Below are positions 1 through 11,645 of a stretch of 64,000 nt of DNA, in pieces. This stretch comes from Larix kaempferi (taxonomy: Eukaryota > Streptophyta > Pinopsida > Pinales > Pinaceae). The stretch covers positions 14,199,501-14,263,500 of the forward strand of contig BSBM01000904.1 in NCBI GenBank assembly GCA_027924585.1, written 5' to 3'. The first letter of the stretch is position 1, and every line of letters begins with the position of its first letter. The notes beneath the pieces were generated by a model. That model had not been told where the DNA came from, did not search any database, and saw only the letters and a program-made list of their open reading frames with translations. The position numbers were made by a program, and so were the translations under genes.

Positions 1-3000
1 CTCTTAGATGATAAGTCGAGAGCACCCAGATTCAAGAGGATAGGTGTCCAATGTTTGAACTGCCCTCGAGTCTGACCAGTGGATTCTCGGCACCACTTGT
101 TTCAGGAAGCAACCTCAGTATTTAACGCCGGTTTGCCTGGTTGGGGTAAAGTTTTATTAGGTTATCACTTATGAGATTAACAGATTTGACACCTTTCTGA
201 GTACTAGCCCAACCCTTTCAGGTTGGCAGAGCATACGGGTGTCAAATAACAACCAAGATAAATTAATTAATGGGGGTGTGAGTTGGAATATTTTATTATT
301 AGAGTATTGTTCAACTCTTCGATAGAGAGCGCTCTTGACTTAGTCTTAAGACCAAAGTTCAAGAGACTTTAATTAATCTAAATGCCTAATGCAAGGGAAA
401 TGCAATGACTAAATGCTCTCCGATAGAGAGTGCTCTTGACTGGGATTTGGCCAAGTTCAAGAGGCTTTGTTTATTTTATGAAAATGGGAGCAGTTGTAAA
501 AAATGAAGAAACAAGTGAAGCTTAATTTACTGAAAGTAAAGAAATGATAATAATATATGACAAGATGTGTAAAATAACTGAAAGTAGACTTAGTATTCTA
601 TCAAACAATGTTAATCTAAAGTGGGATCTACCTCCGAACAAGGTCGATCACTAAGAACCACTAGTCCTTGAGACTTTCCAGCTAGCTGGAACTTCAGCAA
701 GGAGGCTAATGGGGAACGAGAAGCTACCACAAAGCTATGTGGCCTTTGGGATGCAATCCCAAAGTTAGCTTACTCTAGGCAAAACTTGGAAATGGAAAAT
801 GATGAAAGTAAACAGTTTAATCTAAAGCATGAAATAAGAGATCTAAGCTAGCAAAACACAAGACTCCTCCCCAAATGAGGAAGAAAAACCCAAAAGTGGA
901 GGACTCCTCCACTTAACCTTTTATTAAATAGATTACAATTTGCCTTTGGGAGTTGAACCCTTGAAAGGTCTTTTTGAGAAAAGTAAAAACAACTTAGTGC
1001 AATAAAACCTGAAAGCCCTTGAAGGCTAGTACAAAAGGAGATTGGTTTTGGTTCTGCTGCTTGGTTTGGATCTTCTCCTTGAATGCACTTTGCTCTTCTT
1101 TGAAAATTGTTCCACAAGTTTATCTTTTCTTTCAAAGAGACCTACACAAGCTTAGTAAACACTCAACAAGCACCCATTAAATGTTAATAAAAATCAAATA
1201 AACTTGAAACTAAGTAAGTCTAGACTTGAAAAATAAGATCTAAAATGTGAAAAGCATGAGATTTTGATTTGAATTTATTAAAATGGTAAAACGGACCAGC
1301 GAACAAACTATTTCTAAAAATGATAGGAAAGAGATCTAAACTATAAAAAATTGGAAATATTTTATATGCAAATTTATATCTTTTGAATGATACTACAAAA
1401 ATGCCAGAAATAGACTAAGTGCAAAGCCCTAAATGAGATCTACAATGTAAGATCTAAACTACTAACAAATAAAACCAAACTATTGCTAACTATTCAAACC
1501 TCTTTTTGATGTTTTGTGCTTTTTTAATGTGTTTTAGGGCACTTTCTTGAAGAAGAGCGAATGGAGGAAAGAGGAATGGCAAGGAGAGAGGGGATGGACG
1601 AGATCTACTAGGATGGCAAAAACGAATGCAAGGATGGATCCAAGATGAGAGGATAATGGGCTAAAACGAATGGGTGGATGGAGGAGAGAAGAGCAAAAAC
1701 GAATGGGTGAATGGGGCTAATCTAATGGAGATGGGCTTGAAGGACAAGTAACCAAGGTAGTTGTTTTGAAGAGTTGATGGTGAAGCAAGAAACTCCTGTT
1801 TGCTTATGCTTAACAAACTGAGAACCCTTTGGCCACAAGTGGAGTGAAGGAGAACCTGCAAAAGCTCACAAAACCTTGAGAAATACCTGCAAATCACATA
1901 TGATCAAGCGAAAAGAGAAGATATATATGCATGTGCTAGATTGTTAGCCCTCTAAACATATAAATCAAAACCAAAAATTCCTAAGCATATGAGAAATTAC
2001 ACAATATCACCTCAGAATTGTGATGAAGCATGGCCACCAAGAGCCCCCACGAATTGACCTCCAAAGTCACAATTTTATTAATATAGATCGAATTACAATT
2101 CCTCAGAGTTTCTTTGCAAAAAAGTCCATGAGAAGAGAGCCAAAATGGCCTCTCTTTATAGCATACTGGAAACACCTAAACCCTAGGTCGAATTGGCTTG
2201 TATGAGAGCCAATGGCACAATCACAAATTCATACTCCAAGTCTAAATCTCAATCAACACCGAGTTTGGAGCTTAGACTCACACAACAACTTGAGTTCGAA
2301 TCTATGTGGATGGGGAGGTTCGAATCTATGTGGATGGGGAGGTGGCCTCCACCTAGGCAAGGCGCCCCCCATCTACCTCTTGGAAGCTCCACCATACCAC
2401 ACACTCATTTTTATGTGGCAAACTCGACCTCCAACCAAGAGATTGACGTGAGGATGAAGGAATGCGTGAGCTTTAGTGATGGAGAGCTTGGAGTGTAACT
2501 AGCTCTTGACTTGGAACCTTGGTAGTTGAGATGGGGAGGTGGCCTCCACCTAGGCAAGGCGCCCCCCATCCCATTCAATGCAACCAAAACCAATACCAAA
2601 TCGCATTAATTAGCTTGCCACATAACCAAATCGAGCTCTGCATGCAAGGTGGGCGAATTCTCAATTGGAGTCTAACTTGTGCTGACTGTATACTCAACTG
2701 AATGATGACTAAGATGATTGGAATCTTCATAATGCTGAGTGCCATGTCAATTAGCCTTTTATTTTATCCAAATTGACTTATTTTGGAGAGATTTGGATTA
2801 TCTCCAAAATATTCAATTTTATTATTTTAATTAATAATTTCTCTGTAACTGGGTTTTTTGAGAAATTATTAATTATGAGGCCTAATTGACATCTAATTGA
2901 CATCCGAAACTTAGGATAAACCGGTCCACGGGTCATGTGTGATTTTTGGCTTATGAATCGAGCCATCAATCATTGAATTCGGACCCCGGACGACTGACAT

Positions 3001-3554
3001 ATTACAAATTGAAATTTCTCTATTTAAACTATAGAGAAATTTATTAAATTTAAAAAATAATTAAAAACCCAAAACCGGAGGACCCGGTAAAAATTTTTCG
3101 AAATTTTTTTTGAGGGTTCTAGGGACCTAGGACATGACCGAGAACTATTCTAACAGTGTCTAGTAGTCTTATATACATTAGTTGGACTCTAATAACCCCC
3201 CATGGCTAAAATTTTCAAAATCGGGCATTCTAGCTTTGGAGGAAGCGGGAGAAAACCTCATCGATTATAGCTCGGCTATAGGCAAAGTATAATTGACAAG
3301 GGAAAAAACTCCCTGGAATACCTTAGTTGCTTAATCAAGTCATGGGGGACCGAGACACTCATATCCTACTAGCACACTTTATTACAAACCCCATGGGGCC
3401 ATGGTCATGTCGACTGAAAAACAAAACTGACTAGCCAAAACTGGCTAGGCACAAATGCTGGATCATCTGATACACTGGAGTACAAACATTCATCATGTTT
3501 GTCAAATGGCGGCTCTTCAGATAATCCAACTATGGTATAAATAAGTTGGTAACA
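1..3554 (-). mobile_element. Long Ty3/gypsy-type LTR (LTR0), cut by window edge
   Basis: Read on the minus strand the LTR begins TGTTACCAAC at 3554 and runs out of the window at position 1. It aligns by eye with the array LTRs: the block at 3180-3340 with the tcgattat/ataattga hairpin is shared, as is the order TATA box (2154-2163, minus) then AATAAA (2074-2079, minus) about 80 nt later. Sequence to the right of 3554 is repeat D, not an LTR-internal region, so this is a 5' LTR or a solo LTR of a minus-strand element inserted into repeat D. The expected target duplication would start CCTGG at 3555, but its partner is outside the window. No protein-coding ORF is supported in it. Confidence 0.75.
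2334..2570. repeat. Duplicated 40-bp box in LTR0 U3
   Basis: An identical 40-bp sequence occurs at 2334-2373 and 2531-2570, containing ggtggcctccacc and ggcaaggcgcc. A close relative lies in LTR_A at about 37936-37968. The first copy is preceded by a 22-24-bp tandem duplication (tcgaatctatgtggatgggg, about 2296-2342). All lie upstream of the minus-strand TATA box, the usual place for LTR enhancer repeats. That role is inferred. Confidence 0.7.
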
Positions 3555-5298
3555 CCTGGAAAATGAAGATGTAGGTTGCTTGTGACGAGGATTACTTCCT
3601 GCAAAGATCAAATGCCAAACTTGATGAAGCCCTTCTTGCCAACGTTTTGCCTCCACCAAATTGACCTCCCTATTCTTGTCAATCAAGGACACAACGATCA
3701 ATCAATTGACAATAATGGGAGTAGATGCAAACAAAAGAGATGAATAACATGAAATTGTTGGTACAAAGACTAAACAACTCCCTGAAACCCAAAACGACTT
3801 GTTGAAGTGAGCAGGGTAGGCCTCCCCACCAATGCGAATTCCCCCAAGACGTCTTCTTTGCCTGCAAAAAGTGTTAGTGAAGATAAAATCCAAGATGGCC
3901 ACCAATGTCTGTCAGTGCAGAGGAAGAAGCATTTACAATCACCACAAGCATTCCAACTCCAAGATCCAAGATGCCCAAGAAAGTATTTTTATTCCAATAG
4001 CCAAGAGCCAAAAATCTCTAGATAGTTTTACAATAGGGGGGTCTCCTCCTTTTATAGGATAATAAAGACCAAAACCCTAAACCACAAAACCACTTTTTAA
4101 AACTAGTGGTTGAGATCAAAAGATATAACAATCTAATCAACGGCTAAGATGAGCCGATACAATACATCACATGGATCACTCACTAAGTGATGACGTCATA
4201 GATAAAAGTGACTCAATGAGGGTGACGTCATACATGAAGGGTGGCTAGAAACACATGTGCCACACCATAAGATCAAGACAAGTCACTAGGAGCTCATGGT
4301 GGGGCTAGGAGGTATTAATTCCCTTCACTAGCAAGTCCCCATGGCACAATAATATAAAATGCAAGTCTATGACATGTCCAAATATACAAATGATCAAATC
4401 TTGTCTCCAAAATCTGAGAGAGACATGCAGTAAAAGACCTCCTGTAACCACTGTGGACCCCACTGACTGATGCCAATTGATCTGGAAGAAGGGGGGTTCA
4501 CCATGGATGACCTTTGAGAAGACCAAGTGCCAAAACCTTGCCTCAATTTCCCAAATCGAATTCCTCGGTGACCTTTTTATTCCATTTTTTAATCCTCCTG
4601 AAAACCCTGAAAGTACCCCAAACTGCCACCCAGGGTGCCTGCGCTGTCAAACTGAAGGTGCCATCATGTCCGGAAGGGGGGTATAATGGTAAAAACAAGT
4701 GGATGGACCACCCCCTTCCTCTGTAGCGCCCTAGGAAACAACTTGCCTCCAATGCTCCTGCTGGACAGGCTGGATCAGCATGCCCAAACTGGTCAATAGG
4801 TGGATAACTGCAACTATCATGCCCATAAGTGCCCGGAACTGAAAGATAAGTGTCTCAATGGATCCAGAAGATCCAAGTCCACTAGAAATGAGTACTCATC
4901 TATGTTGCACGAAACTCCTAAAATGCCCACGTAGCGGTACCGGAAACTCGCGGAAACTTGGAAACTTCTTGGAAACCTCTAGGAAACCTCCAAGGGTCCA
5001 TGAGCAGCTTGGGACCCATAGGAAATCTAAAAACACCCTGGTTTATGGAAAATGAAAACAAATTTACCTCGAAATCGTTTCTAAACCTACCTACAAATTA
5101 ACCTCTCATTCTTATTTTATTGTGAGATAATGTGTTATTCAAAAAAACTATATATTTAAATATATATATCGCGTTTCCCCCGACGAACCCATTTTTTGGG
5201 GGTCACGTTTCCAAGCGTTCCCATTTCGGAAACTTGTACACGTTTCCACATTTCGTGCAACTTAGGTACTCATACACCATATGATAACCTGTGGGGTC
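3555..5298 (-). mobile_element. Repeat D, inverted copy (LTR-like), left part
   Basis: This is the reverse complement of a diverged copy at about 29750-31325: 3860-4890 aligns with 30990-30031, for example through the gtttttacca and ttccggac blocks. On the minus strand it has a TATA-like cctataaaagg (4048-4059) followed about 60 nt later by AATAAA (3988-3993), so it is probably an old LTR with its own promoter and poly(A) signal. It is interrupted at 4900-5265 by a hAT-type element and at 5299 by the Ty3/gypsy array, and resumes at 28036. LTR0 interrupts its other end at 3554. The short ORFs here show no recognisable domain. Confidence 0.6.
4900..5265. mobile_element. Non-autonomous hAT-type element, 366 bp
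   Basis: Terminal inverted repeats CTATGTTGCACGAAA (left) and CTAAGTTGCACGAAA (reverse complement of the right end) are flanked by the 8-bp target duplication GTACTCAT at 4892-4899 and 5266-5273. An 8-bp duplication is typical of hAT elements. Both subterminal zones are rich in ggaaac/gtttcc (at least five on the left, four on the right), as expected for transposase-binding repeats. There is no transposase ORF; the centre is AT-rich. The related repeat at 30019-30026 has the single uninterrupted atgagtac, a natural empty site. Confidence 0.87.
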
Positions 5299-7218
5299 TG
5301 TTGCCGCCTAATACACACCTGGGGGGGACGCGGCAGGAAACCTTCAAGCCGCTCGGTGTGTCCTTGGGGGCAAGTGAGAGTCAAGTGCTGTCACCTGATT
5401 ACTCGACTCCTCCGTCTAGGCTTACTCCTAGCGAAGCCAAGGGGGGTGGTCCCTATGAAAAATAATCTAAGGCTTTTAATCTACAACAAAAGATAAAAGT
5501 CTATTCTAGGAGTTAATGATGACGAGATGATAAAATATAACAACAAAGCACTGCTTGTGAATTAAATCAAATAGCTAACCCAACATAAGATAAATAAGCA
5601 TTCACGACATTTATGATTGACTTAAACACAGAAAATTAAAGACCAGTGCCGAGAATGTAAAAATGCTTGTAAGTACTGTTGTGTGGGGTTGCTTGTGTAG
5701 TCTCAGTGAAAGTATTGCAGTGGCTCGGTTGGTAAATTTTATAGTTATTAAATGAGTAGTTAAGGAGTGGGTTGATTCTTGGTTTGGCCCAAAAGAAAAC
5801 TAAACTTCGAACTGAGTGCTCTAGCAACCTTACCAAGTGTCCAACCAGGCGAGGATGAACCCGCTTAAGAACCTGCTGACTCTGTGGATTCAGTCCATGC
5901 AACCTCCCGAGTTCTTAGGATTGAATTCTAATGGATTGTCCTATTAACACTAATTACCTTGCACCCGTTTCTGATTGAGCCAACTGTTCCGACTAAGCTG
6001 CAGTAGTCAAGAGCATACTCCGGGTTTGGGGCGTTGTTCGTTTTATTAAGACGTGTGAGTGGATGATTATTCTACACTAAACCCCAAGCGTAAAGCAAGG
6101 GGGGTTAATTTTAGGATTAAATTTTAAGAACAAAAAAATAATTTGAAATAAACACAAAAGCATATAAAATGATAGACGGGTCCTTGGAGGACGTTGTGTG
6201 CTTGAGTGTGTTATTTAATTACTACTGCTTGAATGAAAACTAATCTAAAACAAAAAATAAAAAAAATAAAAATAAAAAAGGGAAGGGTGCGAATCCCCCC
6301 TGGGGGGATTGGGTTCAGGCGCTGGAATTGCCTGCTGTGCTCTTTTTATTTTTTATGATTTACACATGAAGCTCAAGAAACACTGCTGGTCCTTTAACTA
6401 GGCACCAGTACAGTTTACAAATGTTAGAATGATGTAAGGGAGGTAAAACTAGCTCCCCGGATGGCTATGGACACCTCCGAATCTCAAACTTTGAGCTTTA
6501 AAAAGTTCGGACCTGCTAAAAGACAAAAAAAACCAGCGAACTGAATTAGTCTTAAAAATGCCAAGAAACACTTAAAAAGTGTCTTTGACGTTGCTACAAA
6601 AAAATGCAAAAATTTCTAACTTAGCTAGCAACCTAGAACTAAATAACAATGAAGCTATTAGACTCTTTAGATTGCTACTTGCTTAGATCTATTAATCAAA
6701 TGAACTTTGAAGCAAGATTTAGATTTAAATAGGACAGTAACCGAGATAGAATAAAAAAAATGGATCTAGAAAAGTGAACCCATGGGGGTTTGAGAAAGTG
6801 AAGAATGGGCAATGGAGTCAAGCTCTCTGATGCACCGGTAAGATCGAGACTTGGTTCGTATTTACTGAAAGAAGGCACGATCTAACATGTTCGTGGACTT
6901 CTCCAGCTTAGGCTACCTGTAGACAGCTGCAAACAACTAGCAAGGGGATAAGAGTATATGTGTAAATGAACAACAGAAAACTTGAGAAATAATAGATTCA
7001 AACAAGAGATCATACTACTTCTAGCATTCTAATATCATTGACAAAAGTAAGCAACCTATAAAGCATTACTCACTATTCCTTATGAAAGATAACTTTCCTT
7101 TTAAAAGACATACAATCCCGACAATACTAACTTATGCAACACGATACAGTTTACCTCAAATGTAACAAGCATGAAGATCCAACCAAAGACAATCACCAGA
7201 CTAGCCTCCAAAGCCTTC

Positions 7219-7311
7219 TTTATTAAATTCAGAAAAAAATTGCAATACAAATATAAGCAGAGGTTCCACACTTTCTGATCAATACAATGGAGCCAAGCTC
7301 CTCAATTTATA
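7219..7311 (-). promoter_or_regulatory. LTR core promoter and poly(A) signal
   Basis: The minus strand reads ctataaattg at 7303-7311, then AATAAA at 7219-7224 about 85 nt downstream. The same pair recurs in LTR0 (2154-2163/2074-2079) and LTR_C (54711-54722/54636-54641), and in LTR_A and LTR_B. Transcription should therefore start near 7275 and R should be short. Identical copies lie 6347, 12694 and 19041 bp further right. Confidence 0.72.
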
Positions 7312-7510
7312 GCAGATGGTAAGTGAGCTAGGGCGTAAAACCCTAAGAGACCAAACTCCTAACTTGTAGAGCAAGCAAAGCTCATAAGCCAATGAGAATC
7401 ACCACCATACTTGGACAAAAGCTCGAAAAATGGAAGTTGCCCTCCTGTGAAAGTATCTCATGCGTGAGGATGAGGATGGTAAGTGGATGTTTCCACAATT
7501 CATAGCTTTT

Positions 7511-8138
7511 CACGTGAGCTTTGTTTGGTTGATAAAATTAGTAGCTGAACATATGTTGATCATGCCACCACAGAAGATGGGAGAGCCCACCACTTACACT
7601 ACCCATTATGAAAGCCGTACGGCCAATCCATGTGAAGGAGGAATTCGAACTTTTGATGTTTCCAAGCTTTGTTGTGTTGGATTCTGATTGGTTGCAATAA
7701 CTGGCAGCCCATCCAAGTGGGGTATGCCACCTCAATACTTATCATCAAACAGAACATACACAGCCATGTGGAGCCATCGGTCAGCGCACATGAGGAGAAA
7801 ATCGAGTGGGATGTTTCCATACTGCGTTGAGGTGGTGGGGTTAGTTGCTTTTAAATGGTGACCATGTGGATAATGCCACGTTACTTGTAGAAGCCGCCCC
7901 CATCTTTCTCGAAGCTATCCTCAACAAAAACAAACAAGGCCGTGAAGGGAAGCTGGCCCACGTGAAATATAACCGTACGGATTTGGTGTTAAAATCTTCA
8001 ATCTTTAAAATGGCCAAAACAAAATGCTTTGATACTCTAGCATAGTCGCCCCTCTATTGTAAATATGCCATGTCATATAGGATGGCCCCCCACTTGAACT
8101 CACTCTCCATATATTAAATCCGTACGGTTGCTCACGTG
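7511..8138. promoter_or_regulatory. U3 G-box / CCGTACGG modules
   Basis: CACGTG occurs at 7511-7516, 7959-7964 and 8133-8138. CCGTACGG occurs at 7615-7622, 7973-7980 and 8120-8127. Each palindrome pairs with a G-box within about 5-100 bp, upstream of the minus-strand TATA box. G-boxes are bound by plant bZIP/bHLH factors and GTAC cores by SPL proteins (family knowledge). Use by this LTR is inferred. The modules repeat in the other three LTRs. Confidence 0.6.
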
Positions 8139-8994
8139 TGAGGATGGAGCATGGAATATAATATTCCAATTTTGACTTTTTAATAAATTTTTAACATATG
8201 CTTTCTCCCTTAGCATAGTCGTCCATCTTAGTTGACTTAATCCATGTCATTTGGAATGTGCCAAAATTCCACTTTTTGAATATTTTAATTATTTGCCAAA
8301 GTGCATTTTGATGTTTTTCTGGCATTAAAGTGCCACTTTGTAGCTCTGATAGGCAAAACTGCTCCACGGGGGTTCTCGGTCACCCGAAATGTAGGAAAAC
8401 TGGGTACCGGGGTAAAGAGGGTGCTCTGAGCTTGAAAACGAGCATCCCTGCGTCGAATTCCGACTCCGGATAAGACTTTTATCACTTTTTGAAATTTTTT
8501 AATTAAACCATTAAAAAATGGCTTAAAAATGCGGAAAAATATTTTTTCTCGGAATCGACTGAAACTTCAGGGGAACCTAGTACATGACAAAACGATAAAA
8601 TTCTAGCGTCTAGCATGTTCATACATGTTGCAAAATGGGCTCTAATAATCCCCTAAGGCCTAACCCCCACTTTGGGCATTCCAGCTTTGGAGGAGCAGGA
8701 GAAAACCTCATCGATTATACTCGGCTAAAGGCAAGGCATAATCGACAAGGGAAAAAACTCCTTGGAATACCTTCTTTGATTGTTAAGTCCTAGGGAACCG
8801 AGTCACTCAAAGACCACCATGCTAGTACGCTTATTACAAACCCCGTGGGGCACGGTCATGTACTGCAAAACATTAAAAAAAGGGGCCCTGAACAGGCCAA
8901 ACTTGGAACTTCTGAACTCTGATAAGCACAAGTGACTTGTGCGACATTGGCGGCTCACTGAAGTCCAACTAAAGTGCAACTTTAGGTGGTAACA

Positions 8995-9263
8995 TCTGGC
9001 TCCAACTGCGGGACGTGTGCTTGATCTAGTCTTGAGGCAAGGAAAGCATACGAGAACACCAGAATCTCCGGTTTCTATGACCTGTAAAAACATCTCAACT
9101 TGACAAGAAAACCTTTCAGTAGCACAAGTGTTTGCAAGAAACCAATGAACCATAAGTTACTTTATTCAAAAGGAAAAAACTAACTAATAAAGAGGAAATG
9201 CAGAAAGTAAATGCTCACCTTGAGGAGCTTATTTCCTACTCTAAACATAACATGACGAAAATG
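8995..9263 (-). other. 3' internal non-coding region and PPT of array element
   Basis: Directly before the 3' LTR the minus strand reads gcagttggagccaga, a weak polypurine stretch that would prime plus-strand synthesis. The adjoining bases through the gag stop align by eye with 63342-63597 of the integrase-bearing element at the right edge, including tctggctccaactgcggga identical on the plus strand. Copies at 15342-15610 and 21689-21957 are identical. Confidence 0.75.
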
Positions 9264-11255
9264 CTAAGTAAAATGATAAATCCAATGCAACCACCTTAAC
9301 ATTTCATCAAAAAAGAAATTTACCTTGTGTTTGGTTACCAGCCAAAACAAGGATACCTTATTCACAAGATGCAAACCTGCGAAAATGTTGAGGGTGGGAG
9401 GGCTGGATGGGAGATCATGACCATGCAGAATATCATCAAACTGCTTCCTCAACTGGCAGGTCCTCTCGCAGGCTGCTTCTATCCAAGATTGGATAGGACT
9501 AATGTATAAATCTGTAGGATGGAGTAGATCAACCACACCACCATACTGCCTTAGAGGGCTTATAGGATGAAAAACTTCTGTAGTGACATAAGCCCCAGGA
9601 TGCTCCAAATCATAAGAGAATTCTGAATGTGAAGTTAAAGGTCGTGACTGACGTTCAATTGACTGAGTCCCATATGAATCTTCAATGCATAGCACCTCCA
9701 GGTCTTCATTACTAGTACTCATGTTTGGTTTCGACTGATCACATGCATGCTCCTCTTTTATATCAAGATCTCCCAATATTTCTGAATACACACTCCCTTC
9801 TCTAGATACATCAAAAATGGGTTTCTCAATGTATGTCCAATAATCATCATAGGTATTTTTGGCAAAGATGGAGGAGTCTTCATTATTCGTATCATGTCCC
9901 TGGCTAGATCTATCTTCCTCATGGTCATAATAAACTTCTTTACAAGGCTTGTCTTCAAAATGTTTACAAGAGAACAAGCTTTCCCTAACTTCGTTACCAT
10001 GTGGAGAGTCAAGAGGAGTATCACCATACATAATATTGTCTTTGTCATAAATTTTTCTATAAGCCTCTATACCGGTTTCTTCTGAAGGTAGATGCGAAGT
10101 ACAAGTGTCATCATCCTCTCTGAAATTATGCTGAGAAAGCTTCAAATATTCAATGCTTTTCATCATGGCAATATGAAGAGGTTCTTCAATAACATCTTCC
10201 ATTAATGGATGCTTAAGAGTTTCTTCATCAACCTCCATAATGGCTTCTTCATGCTCATAATCCTCCTCTTCAGAAAAAGGATCACAAGGAAGTAAGCCTT
10301 CCAAACCATCATCATTATACACATTGCAAACTTCCTCATTTTCAATAAGGGCTTCTGTGATAGTTTTTTCTGGAGGTGGCTTAGGAGTACAAATGTCGTC
10401 ATCTTCACTAAAGTAATCTTGAAATCCCAAATCTTCAATGTTTGTTACCATGGCAATGTGAGAAAACTCCTCAAAGACCTCCTCAATTAAAGATCCCTCA
10501 TGAATGTCTTCATTAATCTTTGCAATGGCTTCCTCTTCAGGTAAGTTTGGAACATACATATGATCATCATTATTGAAGTGGACCAGGGAACATTTTGAAT
10601 CTTCCATATTTTCTGTTAAAGTGAAATGCGGAGGGTCCTCAACAATGTCCTCAATCAAGGATGCTTCATGAAACTCTTCAATGGGATCATCATGGATCAT
10701 TCTCTCAAAGTCAAATTGTGCTCCAGGGAGAATGGCACCATGATTTTCAATAAGCTGCATAATCTCTTCTTTAGTGAGAGAGGCTATAGGAACCTCCACA
10801 TATTCAATGTTCTCTGTCATGACAACACAAAGAGGCTCACGGTTTTCCATGTGATATTCTATCTCGGGTAAGAAGTAAGCCAAGGATTTTTCAATGAATC
10901 TTTCCACAGTGTCATCATCATACTGCCACTGCTTTAAGAAAATTCTAAGGAAGCATGAAAGGGAGGTAATACACTTGTTAGGAAGGTCCTCAGTAAACCA
11001 ATAATAAGCCTCTCCTTCCAGAGTACCCGCAAACATTTGCATCATATTATCTTCGTACAAAACATTGAAGTCAGCCAGAACCTTAAGGAAAGACATGATG
11101 TGTTGGACGACTGGATCACCATTTCCATAAAACCTCGGAAAATAGCTTGATATATCCTCCTCACCATAGTGAAAGTTAGGAAAACCTGGGATATATGCAA
11201 AATTGAGGGGAGGATATGCACTAGCAATTTGATCACCAGACTCTTCATCATCCAT
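9264..11255 (-). CDS. Gag-like protein of the array element, copy 1 (663 aa)
   Basis: This is the only long ORF of the internal region, starting at an ATG about 370 nt after the primer site. Residues about 20-110 look like a plant Ty3/gypsy capsid (retrotransposon gag) domain: a FYGNGDP...HI..F segment, then D....E..MM..F..TL.GEA..WF, then SL..F...FL..W. Residues from about 140 on are very acidic and carry diverged repeats of about 45 residues (199-243, 255-297, 350-393), each built as LIED-x-EEP-HIAM-x-IE followed by a DDD patch and a proline-rich end. No CCHC zinc knuckle, protease, RT, RNase H or integrase is visible. Gag would assemble particles in the cytoplasm and package element RNA; enzymes must come from elsewhere. 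The function of the acidic repeats is unknown. Confidence 0.82.
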   Translation of the reverse strand: MDDEESGDQIASAYPPLNFAYIPGFPNFHYGEEDISSYFPRFYGNGDPVVQHIMSFLKVLADFNVLYEDNMMQMFAGTLEGEAYYWFTEDLPNKCITSLSCFLRIFLKQWQYDDDTVERFIEKSLAYFLPEIEYHMENREPLCVVMTENIEYVEVPIASLTKEEIMQLIENHGAILPGAQFDFERMIHDDPIEEFHEASLIEDIVEDPPHFTLTENMEDSKCSLVHFNNDDHMYVPNLPEEEAIAKINEDIHEGSLIEEVFEEFSHIAMVTNIEDLGFQDYFSEDDDICTPKPPPEKTITEALIENEEVCNVYNDDGLEGLLPCDPFSEEEDYEHEEAIMEVDEETLKHPLMEDVIEEPLHIAMMKSIEYLKLSQHNFREDDDTCTSHLPSEETGIEAYRKIYDKDNIMYGDTPLDSPHGNEVRESLFSCKHFEDKPCKEVYYDHEEDRSSQGHDTNNEDSSIFAKNTYDDYWTYIEKPIFDVSREGSVYSEILGDLDIKEEHACDQSKPNMSTSNEDLEVLCIEDSYGTQSIERQSRPLTSHSEFSYDLEHPGAYVTTEVFHPISPLRQYGGVVDLLHPTDLYISPIQSWIEAACERTCQLRKQFDDILHGHDLPSSPPTLNIFAGLHLVNKVSLFWLVTKHKVNFFFDEMLRWLHWIYHFT

Positions 11256-11625
11256 ATTGGTGTCAAAAGCGTCAGTCTGAAATAATCATGGAGGCCAACT
11301 CGTACTGAATCAAAGGAGTTGTCAGAATGATGAGCTTTTAAGTTTACTGTGTCGCATGGGCTCATCTACACACAACCAGTCTCAACAAATCTATGAGATA
11401 CAAGGGTTTTATCCCTTCAATGGAGTCGCCAATGTGAGAAAAATAATATGCATTCAAAGCTCTCACAAAAATATTTTTTGTTTTACTTTGAAATTTTATA
11501 AAGAGAAAAAGGTTAGTGGAGTCGCCAGATGAAAGAATAAAGGTCTACTCTAAACAATCATCAAACAAAGTAGAAACAAAAAAGGAGAAAACAAAAAGTC
11601 GTGACCCGGGAATAGAAAGGTTTAT

Positions 11626-11642
11626 CCCCGGCAACGGCGCCA
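11626..11642 (-). other. Primer binding site, tRNA-Asp
   Basis: The minus strand reads TGGCGCCGTTGCCGGGG three bases after the LTR end, complementary to the 3' end of plant tRNA-Asp including CCA. A tRNA-Asp primer is typical of Athila-type and some related plant Ty3/gypsy lineages. Identical copies are at 17973-17989 and 24320-24336. Confidence 0.9.
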
Positions 11643-11645
11643 AAA

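Larger units (their letters stand above)
5299..8994 (-). repeat. Array LTR 1 (3' LTR of the outermost unit)
   Basis: On the minus strand it starts TGTTACCACC (8994) and ends GGCGGCAACA (5299). The U3 part (above about 7280) contains three G-boxes and three CCGTACGG palindromes. The TATA box is at 7304-7311 and the poly(A) signal at 7219-7224. U5 is about 1.9 kb and contains a 19-nt GC palindrome at 6292-6310. At position 6090 it carries G, shared with LTR 4 but not with LTRs 2 and 3. Confidence 0.92.

Noticed and set aside
8803-9153. 116-codon minus ORF in each array unit
   Set aside because: It crosses the LTR/internal boundary and PPT, and is a chance reading of non-coding sequence copied with the unit.
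11042-11365. 107-codon ORF overlapping the gag start in another frame
   Set aside because: It is a shadow of the gag region with no domain. I saw no slippery site linking it to gag.
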